A stretch of DNA of 6,229 nucleotides, from NCBI GenBank assembly GCA_017396725.1, contig JAFQLA010000024.1, forward strand, positions 1-6,229, written 5' to 3'. This DNA is from Oscillospiraceae bacterium. Lineage in GTDB: Bacteria; Bacillota_A; Clostridia; Oscillospirales; Oscillospiraceae. The notes beneath the pieces were generated by a model, which did no database searches, had not been told where the DNA came from, and worked only from the letters and a program-made list of their open reading frames with translations. Both the position numbers and the translations under genes were made by a program. This document shows, one piece after another, positions 1 to 5,724 of the stretch; the first letter of the stretch is position 1; each line of letters opens with the position of its first letter.

Positions 1-1983
1 AATGAAGAGATGCTCAAGCTTCGTCCCGCAGGCAGCAAGACCAACCGGTTCTCCAAGCACATCATTGTCCTTGCCAAGAATAAGATGGGTTTGAAGAATC
101 TCTATCAGTTGGTCAGCATGTCCAACCTGAAGTACTTCAAGCGCGTGCCCACCATCCCTAAAACGGAGCTCATCAAGCACCGGGAAGGTCTTATCATCGG
201 CTCCGCCTGCGAAGCGGGCGAACTGTTCCACGCTGTGAAGGATCACAAGGGCTGGGACGAACTCAAGCGCATTGCTTCTTTCTACGATTATCTGGAGATC
301 CAGCCCATCTGCAACAATATGTTCATGCTGCGGGATGGCGCGGTAAGCTCGGAAGAAGAGCTGCGGGAATTCAACCGCACCATCGTCCGCCTCGGTGAGG
401 AACTGGGTAAGCCTGTCTGCGCTACGGGCGATGTGCATTTCCGTGAGCCGGAGGATGAGGTCTACCGCCACATTCTGCTGGCCTCCAAAAAATTTGCCGA
501 TGCCAACGCGCCGCTGCCCATCTACTTCAAGACCACCGACGAGATGCTGAAAGAATTCAGCTATCTTGGGGAAGAGAAGGCCTATGAAGTGGTGGTAAAG
601 AACACCCGTGATATTGCCGACCAGGTGGAAGTCATCGAGCTTTTGCCCTCCGGCAAGCTGTTCCCGCCCCGCCTTGAAAACTCCGAGCAGGAGCTTAGTG
701 ACCTCGTTTGGGGCAAGGTGCGTGAGCTTTATGGCGACAATCCCGATCAGCTGATCGTAGACCGGTTGAATATCGAGCTGGGCGGCATTCTGGGCAAGTA
801 CGATGTAGTTTACATGACGGCGCAGAAGCTGGTGCAGCGCAGCCTTGAGTGCGGCTATCTGGTGGGTTCCCGCGGCAGCGTGGGTTCCTCTCTCGTGGCC
901 TTCATGTCCGGCATTACGGAGGTAAACTCTCTGCCGCCCCATTACCGCTGCCCCAACTGCAAGCACGCTGAGTTCATTCTGGATCAGTCCTATGGCTGCG
1001 GCGCGGATATGCCGGATAAGATCTGCCCCGAATGCGGCACGCAGTATGTTAAAGACGGATTTGACATCCCCTTTGAGACTTTCCTTGGCTACGGCGGCGG
1101 CAAGGTACCTGATATCGATTTGAATTTCTCGGGTATGTATCAGGGCCGCGCCCATCGCCATGCCATTGAGATGTTCGGTGAGACGCAGGTGTTCCGCGCA
1201 GGTACCATCGGTACGCTGGCGGAAAAAACGGCTTACGGTTTCGTCCGCAAGTATGTGGATGAAAACGAAATGACGGCAGGCAGCGCGGAAGTGAACCGCC
1301 TGACCCTTGGCTGTGTAGGCGTGCGCCGCACTACGGGGCAGCACCCCGGCGGCCTTGTAGTCGTGCCGGACGATCTGGATATTGAAGATTTTACCGCGGT
1401 GCAGCACCCGGCGGATGACGCCGAGGCGGACACCGTCACTACCCATTTTGAATACCATTGCATGGAGGATAACCTCCTGAAGCTGGATATGCTGGGACAC
1501 GATGACCCCTCCATGATCCGCATGATGGAAGATCTGACGGGGGTCAATGCCCGTGAGATCCCGCTGGATGACCCCGATACCATGAGTATCTTCACCTCCT
1601 CCAAGGTGCTGGGCTTTGAAAACGATGAACTGCTTGGCCCCACAGGCGCTGTAGCTATCCCCGAGTTCAATACCCGCTTTACCCGCGCCATGCTGGTGGA
1701 TACCCAGCCCCAGGATTTTAACACTTTGGTGCGCCTTTCCGGCTTCTCCCACGGTACCGATGTATGGATCGGCAATGCCCGTGACCTGATCGTCAGCGGC
1801 ACTGCCACTGTACTGCAGACCGTAGGCTGCCGAGACGACATCATGCTCTATCTTATTGCCAGAGGTCTGGATCCCAAGATGTCCTTCAAGATCATGGAGA
1901 AGGTGCGTAAGGGCAAGGTGAAAAAGGGCGGCTTTGACGAGGGTTGGGTAGAGGCTATGCGGGAGCACGATGTGCCCGAGTGA
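1..1983 (+). CDS. polC: DNA polymerase III PolC-type alpha subunit (5' end outside window), part upstream of an in-frame TGA
   Basis: Replicative DNA polymerase of Bacillota, which copies the chromosome with the beta clamp. The frame is open from base 1, so the gene enters from the left; the OB and proofreading exonuclease domains lie outside. What is visible starts in the second half of the PHP domain (GSACEAGEL near 199; ATGDVHF at 421-441). The polymerase core follows: SRGSVGSS (868-891); a four-Cys zinc knuckle, CPNC at 949-960 and CPEC at 1024-1035; the catalytic PDIDLNFS motif with Asp codons at 1111 and 1117; and the third likely catalytic Asp in LKLDMLGHDD (codon at 1486). The reading frame then meets TGA at 1981, directly after VPE, where Bacillus PolC has Trp. 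Termination there would remove 186 C-terminal residues. The protein continues in the same frame (next entry), so this is one gene, 1-2541, with one interrupting codon. Family identity is near certain; whether full-length protein is made is open. Confidence 0.95.
   Translation, partial: NEEMLKLRPAGSKTNRFSKHIIVLAKNKMGLKNLYQLVSMSNLKYFKRVPTIPKTELIKHREGLIIGSACEAGELFHAVKDHKGWDELKRIASFYDYLEIQPICNNMFMLRDGAVSSEEELREFNRTIVRLGEELGKPVCATGDVHFREPEDEVYRHILLASKKFADANAPLPIYFKTTDEMLKEFSYLGEEKAYEVVVKNTRDIADQVEVIELLPSGKLFPPRLENSEQELSDLVWGKVRELYGDNPDQLIVDRLNIELGGILGKYDVVYMTAQKLVQRSLECGYLVGSRGSVGSSLVAFMSGITEVNSLPPHYRCPNCKHAEFILDQSYGCGADMPDKICPECGTQYVKDGFDIPFETFLGYGGGKVPDIDLNFSGMYQGRAHRHAIEMFGETQVFRAGTIGTLAEKTAYGFVRKYVDENEMTAGSAEVNRLTLGCVGVRRTTGQHPGGLVVVPDDLDIEDFTAVQHPADDAEADTVTTHFEYHCMEDNLLKLDMLGHDDPSMIRMMEDLTGVNAREIPLDDPDTMSIFTSSKVLGFENDELLGPTGAVAIPEFNTRFTRAMLVDTQPQDFNTLVRLSGFSHGTDVWIGNARDLIVSGTATVLQTVGCRDDIMLYLIARGLDPKMSFKIMEKVRKGKVKKGGFDEGWVEAMREHDVPE
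1981..1983 (+). other. polC: In-frame TGA at a conserved Trp codon of polC
   Basis: Codon 661 of the visible polC frame is TGA. The residues before it (MREHDVPE) and after it (YIESLAKIGYLFPKAHA) align without gap to the PolC family pattern, which has VPEWYI here. One third-position G-to-A change in TGG explains it. Five other Trp codons in polC and 18 in the other genes are all TGG. The base after TGA is T. No start codon with a Shine-Dalgarno sequence lies just downstream to allow a clean restart; the next in-frame possibilities (GTG 2035, ATG 2047 and 2050) lack one and fall within or after the conserved FPKAHA motif. Options are a sequencing or assembly error, a real nonsense mutation, or UGA read as Trp. 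Confidence 0.9.
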
Positions 1984-2541
1984 TACATTGAGTCTCTTGC
2001 CAAGATCGGCTATCTTTTCCCCAAGGCCCATGCCGTGGCGTATGTTATGATGGCCTTCCGCATCGCGTGGTTCAAGGTGCATCATCCGCTGGCATTCTAT
2101 GCCACCTATTTCAGCATTCGCGCCAAGGCTTTTGACGCGGAATTCTGCTGCGCCGGTATCGACGCGGTGAAAAAGAAGATTCACGAGATCGAAAACAACA
2201 AAGATGCCACCGCGGTGGAGCAGAGCATGCTGGTCACGCTGGAAGTCTGCTATGAGTTCTATCGCCGCGGCTTCCATTTCGAGCCTATCAATATTTATGA
2301 TTCTGAAGCGGTGGACTTCAAGATCGTGGAAAACGGCCTGCTGCCGCCCTTTACCTCTGTACATGGCCTTGGTGAAGCCGCCGCCTTTGACACGGTGGAA
2401 AAGCGCAAGGGCAAGCACTTTATCTCCATCGAGGAGTTTTCCATGTGCTGCTCCAAGCTTTCCAAGACCCATATTGAGCAGCTCAAGGCGCTAGGCGCTT
2501 TTGCCGGTATGGCAGAGACCAGCCAGATCACACTTTTCTGA
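1984..2541 (+). CDS. polC: PolC C-terminal part, downstream of the in-frame TGA
   Basis: This is the same frame as the preceding entry, not a separate gene. It begins with YIESLAKIGYL and the C-family polymerase motif FPKAHAVAYVMMAFRIAWFK, with FPKAHA at 2017-2034 and KVHHPLAF following; E. coli DnaE has a comparable NKSHSAAYA motif in its fingers region. About 2341-2510 encodes the C-terminal helix-hairpin-helix-like region (LPPFTSVHGLGEAA, then KLSKTHIEQLKALGAF) expected to contact DNA. The last residues, QITLF at 2524-2538, match the beta-clamp binding consensus that ends PolC proteins, so the TGA at 2539-2541 is the true end. Without the region after 1983 the polymerase would lack the FPKAHA motif, the HhH segment and the clamp tail and should be inactive. 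The fragment shows no decay: no frameshift, no further stop, conserved motifs intact. Confidence 0.92.
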   Translation, partial: YIESLAKIGYLFPKAHAVAYVMMAFRIAWFKVHHPLAFYATYFSIRAKAFDAEFCCAGIDAVKKKIHEIENNKDATAVEQSMLVTLEVCYEFYRRGFHFEPINIYDSEAVDFKIVENGLLPPFTSVHGLGEAAAFDTVEKRKGKHFISIEEFSMCCSKLSKTHIEQLKALGAFAGMAETSQITLF

Positions 2542-2544
2542 TTT

Positions 2545-2550
2545 GAGAGG
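2545..2550 (+). promoter_or_regulatory. Ribosome binding site of hflX
   Basis: GAGAGG lies 5 bases before ATG 2556. This spacing favours ATG 2556 over the adjacent TTG at 2553, which would leave only 2 bases. The ATG overlaps a second in-frame TGA of the polC frame (TGATG at 2554-2558), suggesting that ribosomes leaving polC are close to the hflX start. Confidence 0.75.
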
Positions 2551-2555
2551 TTTTG

Positions 2556-3863
2556 ATGGATATTTTGGAAAAAGCAGAGCAGAAGCGGGACCGCGCCGTA
2601 TTGGTGGGGCTCAACGCTTCCTGCCTTGACCGCGCGGAAAACGCGGATGAGAGCAGCATGGAAGAGCTTGCCGCGCTGGTGGAGACCGCCGGCGGGGAAG
2701 TGATGGGTGTTGTTCTGCAGAATAAGGATAAGCCCGATCCCCGCACCTTTATCGGTGAGGGCAAGGTGGCAGAGGTGCAGCTTTTCGTAGAAAATACGAA
2801 AGCCACCATGGTCATCTTCGATAATACGCTCTCACCTTCCCAAATGCGGGTGCTTTCCGAGCTTGTTGGTGTGCAGGTATTGGATCGCAGCGGCTTGATC
2901 TTGGATATCTTGGCCCAGCGGGCCAAGACCAAGGAAGGCCGGCTGCAGGTGGAGCTGGCGCAGTATGAATATCTGCTGCCCCGCCTTATCGGTATGTGGA
3001 CCCATCTGGAGCGTCAGGCCGGTACCAGCGGCAAAGGCCCCATCGGCAGCCGCGGCCCCGGTGAGACCCAGCTGGAAACAGACCGCCGCCATATCCACCG
3101 CAAGATCACCAAGCTCAAAGAAGAGCTGGAAGAGGTGCGCCGTGTACGCGGTACCCAGCGGGAACGCCGCATGAAAAATGAGATCCCCGTGGTGGCCATC
3201 GTGGGCTATACCAACGCGGGCAAATCCACGCTGCTTAACTATCTGACCGGTGCGGATATCCCTGCCAACAACCGCCTCTTCGACACGCTGGATACCACCA
3301 GCCGTCTTTTGAGTGTCAGCGATACGCTGGATGTGGTCATCTCCGATACCGTAGGCTTTATCCGCAAGCTGCCCCACCAGCTGGTGGAAGCCTTTAAGGC
3401 GACGCTGGAGGAACTGGAATACGCAGACCTTTTGCTGCATGTGGTGGATGTATCCAATCCCGAGTGGATGCAGCAGATGGAGATCGTAGAGCAGCTGATC
3501 CACGACCTTGGGGCCGATCATCTGCCCCGCATCAATGTTTTCAACAAGTCTGACCTTGTAACGGGCGATATTCTGCCCCACGGCGAGGATATCGTTTCCA
3601 TCTCTGCCAAAAGCGGCGAGGGTGTGGATCGGCTGCTTGAAAAGATCGATGCCAAGCTGGATAAAGGCAACCGCAGAGTCACCATCCATCTGCCTTACGA
3701 TAAGAGCGGACATCTGGATATGCTCTATCGCGAGGCCAAGGTGGAAAGCGTGGAATACGGCGCCACCATTGATATCGTGGCGGTTTGCGTGCCCCGTGTG
3801 CTGGGCATGCTCAAAGACTATATCGAAGGCTGGAAACCGCCGAAGGAAGATTGGGAAGATTAA
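2556..3863 (+). CDS. hflX: GTPase HflX
   Basis: A 435-residue ribosome-associated GTPase of the Obg-HflX superfamily. HflX binds the 50S subunit and, in species studied, splits stalled or hibernating 70S ribosomes under stress such as heat or antibiotics. The N-terminal HflX domain covers about residues 15-115 (IGEGK at 66-70, LSPSQMRVL at 92-100). The family signature QVELAQYEYLLPRL spans 131-144, GPGETQLETDRR spans 167-178, and a charged helical linker runs to about 208. The G domain is complete: G1 GYTNAGKST (217-225), switch I around LFDTLDTTSR (241-250), G3 DTVGF (264-268), G4 NKSD (330-333), G5 SAKSG (350-354). A C-terminal domain of about 60 residues follows. Length is normal for bacterial HflX. 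It starts 14 bases after polC and ends 2 bases before the YigZ-family gene, so it is most likely transcribed with both. All four Trp codons are TGG; the stop is TAA. Confidence 0.96.
   Translation: MDILEKAEQKRDRAVLVGLNASCLDRAENADESSMEELAALVETAGGEVMGVVLQNKDKPDPRTFIGEGKVAEVQLFVENTKATMVIFDNTLSPSQMRVLSELVGVQVLDRSGLILDILAQRAKTKEGRLQVELAQYEYLLPRLIGMWTHLERQAGTSGKGPIGSRGPGETQLETDRRHIHRKITKLKEELEEVRRVRGTQRERRMKNEIPVVAIVGYTNAGKSTLLNYLTGADIPANNRLFDTLDTTSRLLSVSDTLDVVISDTVGFIRKLPHQLVEAFKATLEELEYADLLLHVVDVSNPEWMQQMEIVEQLIHDLGADHLPRINVFNKSDLVTGDILPHGEDIVSISAKSGEGVDRLLEKIDAKLDKGNRRVTIHLPYDKSGHLDMLYREAKVESVEYGATIDIVAVCVPRVLGMLKDYIEGWKPPKEDWED
3853..3858 (+). promoter_or_regulatory. Ribosome binding site of the YigZ-family gene
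   Basis: GGGAAG lies inside the last codons of hflX, 7 bases before ATG 3866. It supports ATG 3866 as the start rather than any upstream in-frame start within hflX, which would force an 80-base overlap. Confidence 0.55.
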
Positions 3864-3865
3864 GT

Positions 3866-4504
3866 ATGGAAGAGTATTTGGTGCCTTTTGAGGACGCGGA
3901 AAGCGAATTTACCGAAAAACGCTCCCGTTTTATCGGCCGCTGTTGGCGGGTAGAAACGGAAGAGGAGGCGCAGGAGCATATCCGCCGCACCAAGGCGGAG
4001 TTTCATGATGCCCGGCACCACTGCTGGTGCTATCTCCTTAAAGACGGCAATATCCTTCGCTACAGCGATGACGGTGAGCCCCAGGGAACGGCAGGGCAGC
4101 CTATGCTGAATGTGTTTCAGCGGGAGGGTGTTTTCAATGCCTGCTGCGTGGTGACACGGTATTTCGGCGGCATTTTGCTGGGAGCGGGGGGATTGACCCG
4201 CGCCTACGCCAAGGGGGCAAAGGATGCCCTCAACGCCTCCGGTGTCAGCCGCATGAGCCTTTGGGCAAGAGTGCTGATCCCTTGCTCCTACTCGCTTTTT
4301 GAGCGCATGAAGCTGGAGATCGCGGCCTGTGGCGGTGTGGTGGAAGAGACGGATTATCAGGCGGATATCGTGATGACGGTGCTTTTTCCCGCTGAAAAGG
4401 TGGGGGAGTTCTCCGCGCGGCTCACAGAGCTTTCCGCAGGCCAGCTTTCCCTTGAGGTGCTGGAGAAAGCTTTCCGCCCCGGCCCCAGAGAAGAAGCGAA
4501 ATAA
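3866..4504 (+). CDS. yigZ: YigZ/YvyE family protein (IMPACT family, UPF0029)
   Basis: A 212-residue protein of the YigZ family, related to the domain of eukaryotic IMPACT, a regulator of the Gcn2 translation-stress pathway. The bacterial role is not established; a link with translation is likely. The N-terminal IMPACT domain is clear: EFTEKRSRFIG at 14-24, DARHHCWCYLL at 48-58, SDDGEPQGTAGQPML at 67-81 and the hallmark VVTRYFGGILLGAGGL at 95-110, followed by TRAYAKGA. The second half (about 135-205) fits the C-terminal ferredoxin-like DUF1949 domain, with the YSLFERMKLEI and DYQADIVMTV segments. Length is typical of the family. No signal peptide or membrane segment is visible, so it is cytoplasmic. 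The start is two bases after the hflX stop, and the gene is the last of the polC-hflX unit, ending just before a strong hairpin. The pairing with hflX suggests a shared ribosome or translation-stress context, but that is inference. Confidence 0.93.
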   Translation: MEEYLVPFEDAESEFTEKRSRFIGRCWRVETEEEAQEHIRRTKAEFHDARHHCWCYLLKDGNILRYSDDGEPQGTAGQPMLNVFQREGVFNACCVVTRYFGGILLGAGGLTRAYAKGAKDALNASGVSRMSLWARVLIPCSYSLFERMKLEIAACGGVVEETDYQADIVMTVLFPAEKVGEFSARLTELSAGQLSLEVLEKAFRPGPREEAK

Positions 4505-4508
4505 AAAG

Positions 4509-4541
4509 AAAAGCTCCGTACCGAAAGGTACGGAGCTTTTT
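4509..4541. terminator. Bidirectional rho-independent terminator between convergent genes
   Basis: A perfect inverted repeat: GCTCCGTACC (4513-4522), GAAA tetraloop (4523-4526) and GGTACGGAGC (4527-4536), lengthened by AAAA (4509-4512) pairing with TTTT (4537-4540). On the plus strand it ends in TTTTT just after the YigZ-family stop (4502-4504). On the minus strand the A-rich stretch 4503-4512 supplies the U-tract after the asnA stop (4549-4551). One hairpin can therefore stop both converging transcripts. Confidence 0.93.
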
Positions 4542-4548
4542 GGCTTGT

Positions 4549-5556
4549 TTACAGGATGCGGACGCCGGCTTCCTCGCACTTGGTGAGGGTGGCTTCATCC
4601 CAAAGGCTTGCCTGCACTTCGCCGATGTGGCAGGTGCCGATCATCAGCATGCAGAGGCGGGACTGACCGATACCGCCGCCAATGGCAAGGGGCAGCTCGC
4701 CATTGAGGAGCATTTTGTGGAAGGGAAGCTCCCGACGATCGTCGCAGCCGCGCTCACGCAGCTGGCGAACCATGGACTCCTCGTCCACGCGGATGCCCAT
4801 GGAGGAGATCTCAAAGGCGTGGCCCAGCACTTCGTTCCATACAAGGATGTCGCCGTTGAGTTCCCAATCGTCATAGTCGGGAGCGCGGCCGTCGTGCTTC
4901 TTGCCGGAGGCCAGGGTCTTGCCGATCTGCATGAGGAACACGGAGTGATGTTCGCGGCAGATGGCGTTTTCGCGTTCCTTGGCGGTGAGATCGGGATACA
5001 TATCTTCCAGTTCCTGGGTGGTGATGAAAAAGACATCACGGTCCAGTTTTACATGCAGGCTGGGGAAGGCAACATTCAGCGCCTCAGAGGTCTCGCACAC
5101 AGCGCCTACGATGTTGCGCACGGTTTCCTTCAGGTAATCCACGGTGCGGTTTTCGCGGGAGATGACCTTTTCCCAGTCCCACTGGTCCACATAGATGGAG
5201 TGGATGTTATCCACTTCTTCATCACGGCGGATAGCGTTCATATCGGTATAGAGACCCTTGCCCACATGGAACTCATAGCGCTTGAGCGCAAGGCGCTTCC
5301 ACTTGGCGAGGGAGTGTACGACCTGACCGTTGGTGCCCACATCAGGAATGTCAAAGCTTACGGGGCGTTCAAAACCGTTGAGGTTATCGTTCAGACCGGA
5401 ATTTTCAGCAACAAACAGCGGAGCGGAAACGCGGCGCAAATTCAGTGCGTTGGAAAGATTCACCTGAAAATTGGACTTGATAAACTCGATGGCTCTCTGC
5501 ATCTCATAGGAGGAGAGGGGAGTTTTGTAACCTTCGGGGATGTAAACTTTGCTCAT
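4549..5556 (-). CDS. asnA: Aspartate-ammonia ligase (asparagine synthetase A)
   Basis: Makes asparagine from aspartate, ammonia and ATP (EC 6.3.1.1), using free ammonia rather than glutamine. A cytoplasmic 335-residue protein with the class II aminoacyl-tRNA synthetase-like fold; the length is as usual for AsnA. Family blocks in order: APLFVAENSGLNDNLNG (45-61), HSLAKWKRLALKRY (81-94), HSIYVDQWDWEKVI (119-132), DGRAPDYDDWELNGD (222-236), EISSMGIRVDEE (249-260) and the ATP-site block GGGIGQSRLCML (293-304), whose Arg is conserved in class II-like active sites. No key block is missing. The start ATG (5554-5556) has a strong Shine-Dalgarno sequence 7 bases upstream and its own promoter. The gene is monocistronic here: convergent with the polC-hflX-yigZ unit and divergent from the YkvI-like gene. 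The leader is too short (about 30 bases) for a T-box, so regulation would have to act at the promoter. All six Trp codons are TGG; the stop is TAA. Confidence 0.97.
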   Translation of the reverse strand: MSKVYIPEGYKTPLSSYEMQRAIEFIKSNFQVNLSNALNLRRVSAPLFVAENSGLNDNLNGFERPVSFDIPDVGTNGQVVHSLAKWKRLALKRYEFHVGKGLYTDMNAIRRDEEVDNIHSIYVDQWDWEKVISRENRTVDYLKETVRNIVGAVCETSEALNVAFPSLHVKLDRDVFFITTQELEDMYPDLTAKERENAICREHHSVFLMQIGKTLASGKKHDGRAPDYDDWELNGDILVWNEVLGHAFEISSMGIRVDEESMVRQLRERGCDDRRELPFHKMLLNGELPLAIGGGIGQSRLCMLMIGTCHIGEVQASLWDEATLTKCEEAGVRIL

Positions 5557-5563
5557 AGACTAA

Positions 5564-5570
5564 CACCTCT
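5564..5570 (-). promoter_or_regulatory. Ribosome binding site of asnA
   Basis: On the minus strand AGAGGTG stands 7 bases before the ATG at 5554-5556, which fixes the asnA start. Confidence 0.85.
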
Positions 5571-5591
5571 TTTTAAGAACATACAAACCTT

Positions 5592-5620
5592 ATTATAGGA
5601 AAGAGTTGCACAAAAAGCAA
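5592..5620 (-). promoter_or_regulatory. Probable sigma-A promoter of asnA
   Basis: Minus strand: a perfect -10 box TATAAT (5592-5597) and a weaker -35 box TTGCTT (5615-5620, three of six consensus bases) with exactly 17 bases between them. Transcription would begin near 5585, giving a leader of about 30 bases. A/T-rich sequence lies upstream of the -35. Confidence 0.7.
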
Positions 5621-5643
5621 TGGAGAAATCCATAAAATTTCCG

Positions 5644-5659
5644 TTTTTTCCGTAAAAAA
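5644..5659. repeat. A/T inverted repeat between divergent promoters, possible UP element
   Basis: Six T (5644-5649), CCGT, then six A (5654-5659). The tract lies where an UP element would sit upstream of the plus-strand -35 box (5667). It may bend DNA or contact the RNA polymerase alpha subunits. It could also be mere A/T richness; the stem is too weak and lacks the GC core of a terminator. Confidence 0.3.
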
Positions 5660-5666
5660 GTCTGTT

Positions 5667-5695
5667 TTTACCATGCTTGACGGATATGGTAGAAT
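5667..5695 (+). promoter_or_regulatory. Probable sigma-A promoter of the YkvI-like gene
   Basis: TTTACC (5667-5672, four of six -35 bases), 17-base spacer and TAGAAT (5690-5695, five of six -10 bases), with TGG at 5687-5689 giving an extended -10 element. The start site would be near 5702, about 23 bases before the ATG. The better-looking TTGACG at 5677 is only 7 bases from the -10 and has no other partner. Confidence 0.65.
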
Positions 5696-5710
5696 AGAGC
5701 AGAAGAAAAG

Positions 5711-5717
5711 AAAGGAG
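5711..5717 (+). promoter_or_regulatory. Ribosome binding site of the YkvI-like gene
   Basis: AAAGGAG, close to the ideal Shine-Dalgarno sequence, stands 7 bases before ATG 5725 and decides this start. Confidence 0.85.
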
Positions 5718-5724
5718 CCGGAAG

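Noticed and set aside
1233..1844. 203-codon minus-strand frame inside polC
   Set aside because: Serine- and arginine-rich translation opposite highly conserved polymerase motifs, with no recognisable domain; an antisense shadow.
1981..2035. TGA at 1981 as a selenocysteine codon
   Set aside because: The position is Trp, not Cys, in PolC proteins, and the bases just after the TGA form no convincing SECIS-like hairpin; only a three-pair GCC/GGC stem is visible.
2035..2541. A separate gene starting at GTG 2035 (168 codons)
   Set aside because: It is the uninterrupted continuation of polC in the same frame. The GTG falls just after the conserved FPKAHA motif and has no Shine-Dalgarno sequence.
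2832..3713. 293-codon minus-strand frame inside hflX
   Set aside because: It lies opposite the complete HflX G domain, has no domain of its own and is a by-product of GC-rich codon use.
3860..4579. 239-codon minus-strand frame across the YigZ-family gene and the terminator
   Set aside because: It would have to read through the hairpin and overlaps the 3' end of asnA; no recognisable motif; a shadow of the YigZ-family gene.
5571..5591. T-box or other riboswitch leader for asnA
   Set aside because: Only about 30 bases lie between the predicted transcription start and the ATG, far too short for a T-box.
4540..5598. 352-codon plus-strand frame opposite asnA
   Set aside because: Longer than asnA itself, but asnA shows every family block, a promoter and a Shine-Dalgarno sequence. 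The plus-strand frame would start inside the terminator and has no recognisable motif.
5677..5682. TTGACG as the -35 box of the YkvI-like promoter
   Set aside because: Only 7 bases separate it from TAGAAT (5690), and 17 bases downstream there is no -10-like hexamer.
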